A stretch of DNA of 43,153 bases from JBNJDJ01 sp051744845. Its GTDB lineage: Bacteria > Bacillota > Clostridia > Peptostreptococcales > Acidaminobacteraceae. The notes beneath the pieces are model-generated. The model saw nothing but the letters and a program-made list of their open reading frames with translations. It made no database searches and was not told the DNA's origin. A program made the translations under genes and the position numbers. The stretch spans positions 1-43,153 of the forward strand of contig JBNJDJ010000011.1 of assembly GCA_051744845.1 (NCBI GenBank), in the 5' to 3' direction. This document shows positions 40,308 to 43,153 of the stretch, in pieces; position 1 is the first letter of the stretch; every line of letters begins with the position of its first letter.

Positions 40308-40973
40308 TTACACCTCAAGTAAGTAACCTACTCCTCTAATTGTTTTTATTTCTTTATCAAAAGGTTTAATTTTTTTTCTCAACCTTTTAATATGCGTATC
40401 CACTGTACGTATATCTCCATAATAGTCATATCCCCAAACATTATTCAATATTTTTTCTCTAGATAGTGCTATATTTTTATTTTTTAATAAATAATCAAAT
40501 AACTTGTATTCAATAGGAGTTAAATCTATTGGATTTTCTTTAATAAATAATTTATGCTTTAATGTATCTAATGTAAACCAATCGTAAGAAATTTTTCCGT
40601 TTTTTTGTTTATTTCTTTTAAGTAAAGCTTTTATTCTTGCAATTAATATTTTCATACTAAAAGGTTTAGTAACATAATCATCAGCTCCAAGATCAAAACC
40701 AAATATTTCATCAGATTCTTGCCCTCTCGCTGTTAGCATTATAATAGGTATATCTAGATTATCTTGTTTTATTTCTCTTAAAACAGTCCAACCATCTTTT
40801 TTTGGAAGCATTACATCTAATAAAATTAAATCTAGTTTAGATTGGTCAAAATATAGATCTAATCCTTTTTCTCCATTAAAAGCTTGTATAACTTTAAACT
40901 CATTTTCTTCTAAAAAGTCTTTAACAATATTGCTAATTCTTTTTTCATCTTCAATTATTAATATTTTTTTCAT
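40308..40973 (-). CDS. OmpR/PhoB-family response regulator
   Basis: A 221-residue regulator with a receiver domain (phospho-Asp in LILLDVMLPKKDGW, Thr in MLTARG, Lys in DDYVTKPF) and a C-terminal winged helix DNA-binding domain ending IRTVDTHIKRLRKKI and TIRGVGYLLEV. It is first in the two-gene operon with the kinase. The divergent glnA promoter region is a possible target because it holds direct repeats, though this is only an inference. Confidence 0.95.
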   Translation of the reverse strand: MKKILIIEDEKRISNIVKDFLEENEFKVIQAFNGEKGLDLYFDQSKLDLILLDVMLPKKDGWTVLREIKQDNLDIPIIMLTARGQESDEIFGFDLGADDYVTKPFSMKILIARIKALLKRNKQKNGKISYDWFTLDTLKHKLFIKENPIDLTPIEYKLFDYLLKNKNIALSREKILNNVWGYDYYGDIRTVDTHIKRLRKKIKPFDKEIKTIRGVGYLLEV

Positions 40974-41011
40974 TTTATCACCTTAATTTCAATTTATTAT
41001 TTTTTATTAGT

Positions 41012-41041
41012 TTAACACATAATTGTTACAATTTTATGACA
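41012..41041. promoter_or_regulatory. Candidate response-regulator direct repeats
   Basis: TTAACA (41012), GTTACA (41025) and ATGACA (41036) are similar hexamers spaced 13 and 11 bases apart, about one DNA turn, as seen for OmpR-family targets. They lie between the response regulator gene and the glnA promoter. Confidence 0.35.
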
Positions 41042-41065
41042 AAATAAAAATTTAAGTTTAATTTT

Positions 41066-41093
41066 TTGACAATTTCTAGTATAATAATAATAC
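41066..41093 (+). promoter_or_regulatory. Promoter of glnA
   Basis: A consensus TTGACA at 41066-41071 is followed 16 bases later by TAATAC (41088-41093). Another -10-like TATAAT at 41080 is too close to the -35. No exact GlnR box (TGTNA-N7-TNACA) is present; the nearest dyad at 41024 has an 8-base spacer. Confidence 0.5.
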
Positions 41094-41119
41094 ACTTATA
41101 AAGTAGAAAAGGGGGATAA

Positions 41120-42553
41120 ATGTTTAAAAATTATGATCAAGCAAAAGATTTTATTAATACGCACGATATTAAATTAGTTGATTTTAAAATTTTAGACCTA
41201 CGAGGACGTTGGCATCATTTATCAATTACTTCTGACAAATTTGATAAACATACTATTGAAAATGGTATAGGTTTTGATGGTTCATCTTATGGTTTTTTAA
41301 CAGTTGAAAAATCAGATATGGTATTTAAACCAGATTTATCTACTGGATTTATTGATCCATTTGCTGAAAACAAAACCTTAGTTTTTTTAGCAAATATTTT
41401 TTCATTAGACGAAGGAAAACGTTTGCGATTTAAAGGAGACCCGAGATTTGTTGCTAAAAAAGCAGAAAATTATATGAAAGAATGCGATATTGCTACTAAA
41501 TCTTCTTTTGGACCTGAATTTGAATTTTATTTATTTGATAAAATGACTTATAAAACTGATCCAAATAATTTTGGTGTTTTTATGGATAATTCAAATGCTC
41601 GATGGAATTCAATGAACAAAGAAGAAAATAACAATGGATTTATTATTAACCATCACGGTGGTTATCATGCAGATTTACCTTTAGATAAAGATAGAGATAT
41701 TCGAGATGAGATGGTTTTAGCTTTAGAAGATAACGATATTCCTGTTAAATACCATCACTCTGAAGTTGGTGGACCTGGTCAGATGGAAGTAGAAGTAAAT
41801 TTTGCTGATACTTTAACAATCGGTGATAGATCTATGAAATTAAAATATATTTTAAAAAATATTGCAACTAAGCATAATAAAACATTAACATTTATGCCTA
41901 AACCTTTTAATAAAGAGGCTGGTAATGGAATGCATATTCATTTTCATTTATTTAAAGATGGTGAGCCTTTATTTTATGATAAAGAAGGATATTCAGGATT
42001 AAGTAAAGAAGGACTTTTTGCAATAGGCGGAATTTTAAAACACGCAAAAGCTTTATTAGCTATTACTAATCCTTCTACTAATTCTTATAAAAGGTTAGTA
42101 CCAGGATATGAAGCTCCAGTAAGTATTTGTTTTGCAACTGCTAATAGATCGGCAGTAATTAGAATACCTGGTTATGCAACAGATCCTGATAAAAAACGAT
42201 TTGAATTTAGATCTTCTGATGCAACTGCTAATCCATATTTAGCTTATTCGGCTATATTAATGGCTGCAATTGATGGAATTAAAAATAAAATAGATCCAAC
42301 TAAAGAAGGTTTTGGACCAATTGATACAAATATTTTTGATTTACCTGAAGATGAAAAAGAAAAAATTGAATCTTTACCAAAATCTTTAGAAGAAGCAGCA
42401 TTAGAGTTAAAAAATGATCATGAATTTTTATTAAAAGGAGATGTATTTACTAAAGGGTTAATTAATGATTTAATTGAGCAAAATTTAAAAGATCATAAAG
42501 AAGTAAGTATAATACCAACAGCAAAAGAGTTTGAAAAATATTATGATTTATAA
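41120..42553 (+). CDS. glnA: Glutamine synthetase, type I
   Basis: ATP-dependent synthesis of glutamine from glutamate and ammonia in the cytoplasm. The 477-residue protein has FDGSSYGF near residue 55, FGPEFEFYLF, the NMHIHFH-type segment (here GNGMHIHFHLF), NPSTNSYKRLVPGYEAPV and the FEFRSSDATANPYL box. The spot where adenylylated enzymes have N-L-Y-D-L reads NIFDLPED, so the regulatory Tyr is Phe, as expected for the non-adenylylated GSI-alpha type. RBS AAAGGGGG precedes ATG. Confidence 0.96.
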   Translation: MFKNYDQAKDFINTHDIKLVDFKILDLRGRWHHLSITSDKFDKHTIENGIGFDGSSYGFLTVEKSDMVFKPDLSTGFIDPFAENKTLVFLANIFSLDEGKRLRFKGDPRFVAKKAENYMKECDIATKSSFGPEFEFYLFDKMTYKTDPNNFGVFMDNSNARWNSMNKEENNNGFIINHHGGYHADLPLDKDRDIRDEMVLALEDNDIPVKYHHSEVGGPGQMEVEVNFADTLTIGDRSMKLKYILKNIATKHNKTLTFMPKPFNKEAGNGMHIHFHLFKDGEPLFYDKEGYSGLSKEGLFAIGGILKHAKALLAITNPSTNSYKRLVPGYEAPVSICFATANRSAVIRIPGYATDPDKKRFEFRSSDATANPYLAYSAILMAAIDGIKNKIDPTKEGFGPIDTNIFDLPEDEKEKIESLPKSLEEAALELKNDHEFLLKGDVFTKGLINDLIEQNLKDHKEVSIIPTAKEFEKYYDL

Positions 42554-42561
42554 AAGATTTT

Positions 42562-42590
42562 AAAGCACCTTTTTTAGGTGCTTTTCTTTT
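42562..42590 (+). terminator. Intrinsic terminator after glnA
   Basis: AAAGCACCT and AGGTGCTTT form a perfect 9-bp stem with a T loop, followed by a T-rich run. Confidence 0.9.
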
Positions 42591-42642
42591 TTTGGTAAAA
42601 AATACTACTGCTTTCTTAAAAATATTTTGACTTTGGTAAAAA
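42591..42642. promoter_or_regulatory. Direct repeat, candidate enhancer-protein sites
   Basis: TTTGGTAAAAA occurs at 42591-42601 and again at 42632-42642, a spacing of 41 bases (about four helical turns), upstream of the sigma-54-type promoter. Such same-face repeats are typical of activator sites, but the copy number is low and the base composition simple. Confidence 0.3.
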
Positions 42643-42675
42643 TTCCCAATAAAAGATTGAAAAAAGCCTTTATCT

Positions 42676-42693
42676 TTGGCATGGAATATGCAT
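42676..42693 (+). promoter_or_regulatory. Candidate sigma-54 promoter
   Basis: TTGGCATGGAATATGCAT has the invariant GG (42678) and GC (42690) separated by exactly 10 bases, and matches TGGCACG-N4-TTGCW at all but two positions. The predicted start is about 35 bases before the next start codon. Confidence 0.6.
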
Positions 42694-42737
42694 CTTATAT
42701 AGACAAGAAAAGTCGAATAGAGAAAGGGGAGTAAAAA

Positions 42738-43115
42738 ATGAAACATTTAGGTACAGTTTTAGGTACAGCAATTGCCGGAATGTTTGTTATGAGCGTTTGG
42801 GGTGCATTTGCAGGTGCTTATGGCATTGGTGGCGGTTGGTTTGCAGGTTTTGCAATTATAGGAACTATGTGGTATTTGAATCATGCTATAGCTATACATC
42901 ATAATGATGGAGCATGGGTAGATATGGCTCTAGGTATAGGTGTTGCAGGAACAATGAGAGGTGTATTCGAACAAGGAATGCAAGCAGGAATTAATGCTTT
43001 ACCAACATTAATATGGGTATTTGTAGGAGGAACATTAGGTGGAATAGCAGCTTATAAATTAGAAGTTATGATTGCAGCTAATAAAGAAGAAGAACAAGAA
43101 TTGAAGGAAGCTTAA
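42738..43115 (+). CDS. Small Gly-rich integral membrane protein
   Basis: A 125-residue protein with about four hydrophobic helices (roughly 5-25, 30-52, 60-80 and 88-110), unusually rich in Gly and Ala, with conserved-looking His residues in LNHAIAIHHNDGAW. The tail is acidic. I do not recognise the family. It has a strong RBS (GGGGAG) and lies behind the sigma-54-type promoter, with another gene starting 20 bases downstream, so it could be the small subunit of a two-part transporter (inference). Confidence 0.8.
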   Translation: MKHLGTVLGTAIAGMFVMSVWGAFAGAYGIGGGWFAGFAIIGTMWYLNHAIAIHHNDGAWVDMALGIGVAGTMRGVFEQGMQAGINALPTLIWVFVGGTLGGIAAYKLEVMIAANKEEEQELKEA

Positions 43116-43135
43116 TTTAAAAGGAGGGGAAAACG

Positions 43136-43153
43136 TTGTCTTTTACACAAATA
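43136..43153 (+). CDS. Start of a gene cut by the window edge
   Basis: AAGGAGGGG at 43121-43129 is followed 6 bases later by TTG and the open codons Ser-Phe-Thr-Gln-Ile. Only six codons are visible, so no function can be given. It is probably co-transcribed with the membrane protein before it. Confidence 0.5.

Noticed and set aside
41024..41041. A GlnR/TnrA box upstream of glnA
   Set aside because: TGTTA and TGACA are present but separated by 8 bases instead of the required 7, so I treated it only as possible response-regulator repeats.

Overview
The window is very A/T-rich (roughly three quarters by eye) and reads as chromosomal DNA of an anaerobic low-GC Bacillota, most likely Clostridia/Tissierellia-type. 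The reasons are the gene order typical of the Firmicutes origin-proximal region, T-box riboswitches on aminoacyl-tRNA synthetase genes, strong AGGAGG ribosome binding sites, and an in-frame UGA with a bacterial-type SECIS hairpin that implies selenocysteine use. I cannot name a species.

Layout. 1-81 is the 3' end of a 5S rRNA with its terminator. 214-8.3 kb holds a GntR regulator, murI, a small sigma-region-4-like gene, T-box plus serS, two small membrane proteins, then a housekeeping run (PLP decarboxylase, signal peptidase I, DarA/YaaQ, holB, ricT-like PSP1 protein, rsmI). 9.1-12.8 kb (minus strand) carries a chemoreceptor, two small membrane proteins and an unknown gene. 12.9-17.4 kb is a sulfur (or selenium) trafficking locus: a YeeE/YedE transporter split into two genes flanking two near-identical TusA genes, a thioredoxin-reductase-like flavoprotein, a divergent LysR regulator and a third TusA-like gene. 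17.4-23.3 kb is a tightly packed glycosyltransferase / ATP-grasp / NitT-TauT-type ABC transporter operon facing a membrane glycosyltransferase. 23.5-26.2 kb encodes two rhodanese lipoproteins, one with four rhodanese domains. 26.3-28.5 kb has wecE- and rmlB-like sugar-nucleotide genes. 28.9-31.5 kb holds a membrane dipeptidase with no standard start codon and an unknown membrane protein. 31.5-37.6 kb is T-box, metG, tatD, a YabE-like 3D protein, rnmV, rsmA and recU. 37.6-38.0 kb is a non-coding DnaA-box cluster. 38.0-38.9 kb is an operon of a HesB-like selenoprotein, a glutaredoxin and a CsoR-family repressor. 39-41 kb is a two-component system, followed by glnA and, behind a candidate sigma-54 promoter, a small membrane protein and the first codons of another gene.

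How it may work together. The most interesting proposal is a distributed sulfane-sulfur/selenium system. Surface lipoproteins carrying up to five rhodanese sites with Cys would process thiosulfate or persulfide outside the membrane. A split YeeE channel would import it, paired TusA proteins would carry the sulfur inside, and a flavoprotein reductase lacking the usual NADPH motif could supply electrons. A 10-base motif, TTAACAATCT, occurs in the intergenic region before the YeeE operon and twice before the rhodanese genes, suggesting shared control, possibly by the adjacent LysR protein. The selenoprotein operon ends in a CsoR-family protein whose metal-binding His is replaced, as in persulfide-sensing CstR proteins.
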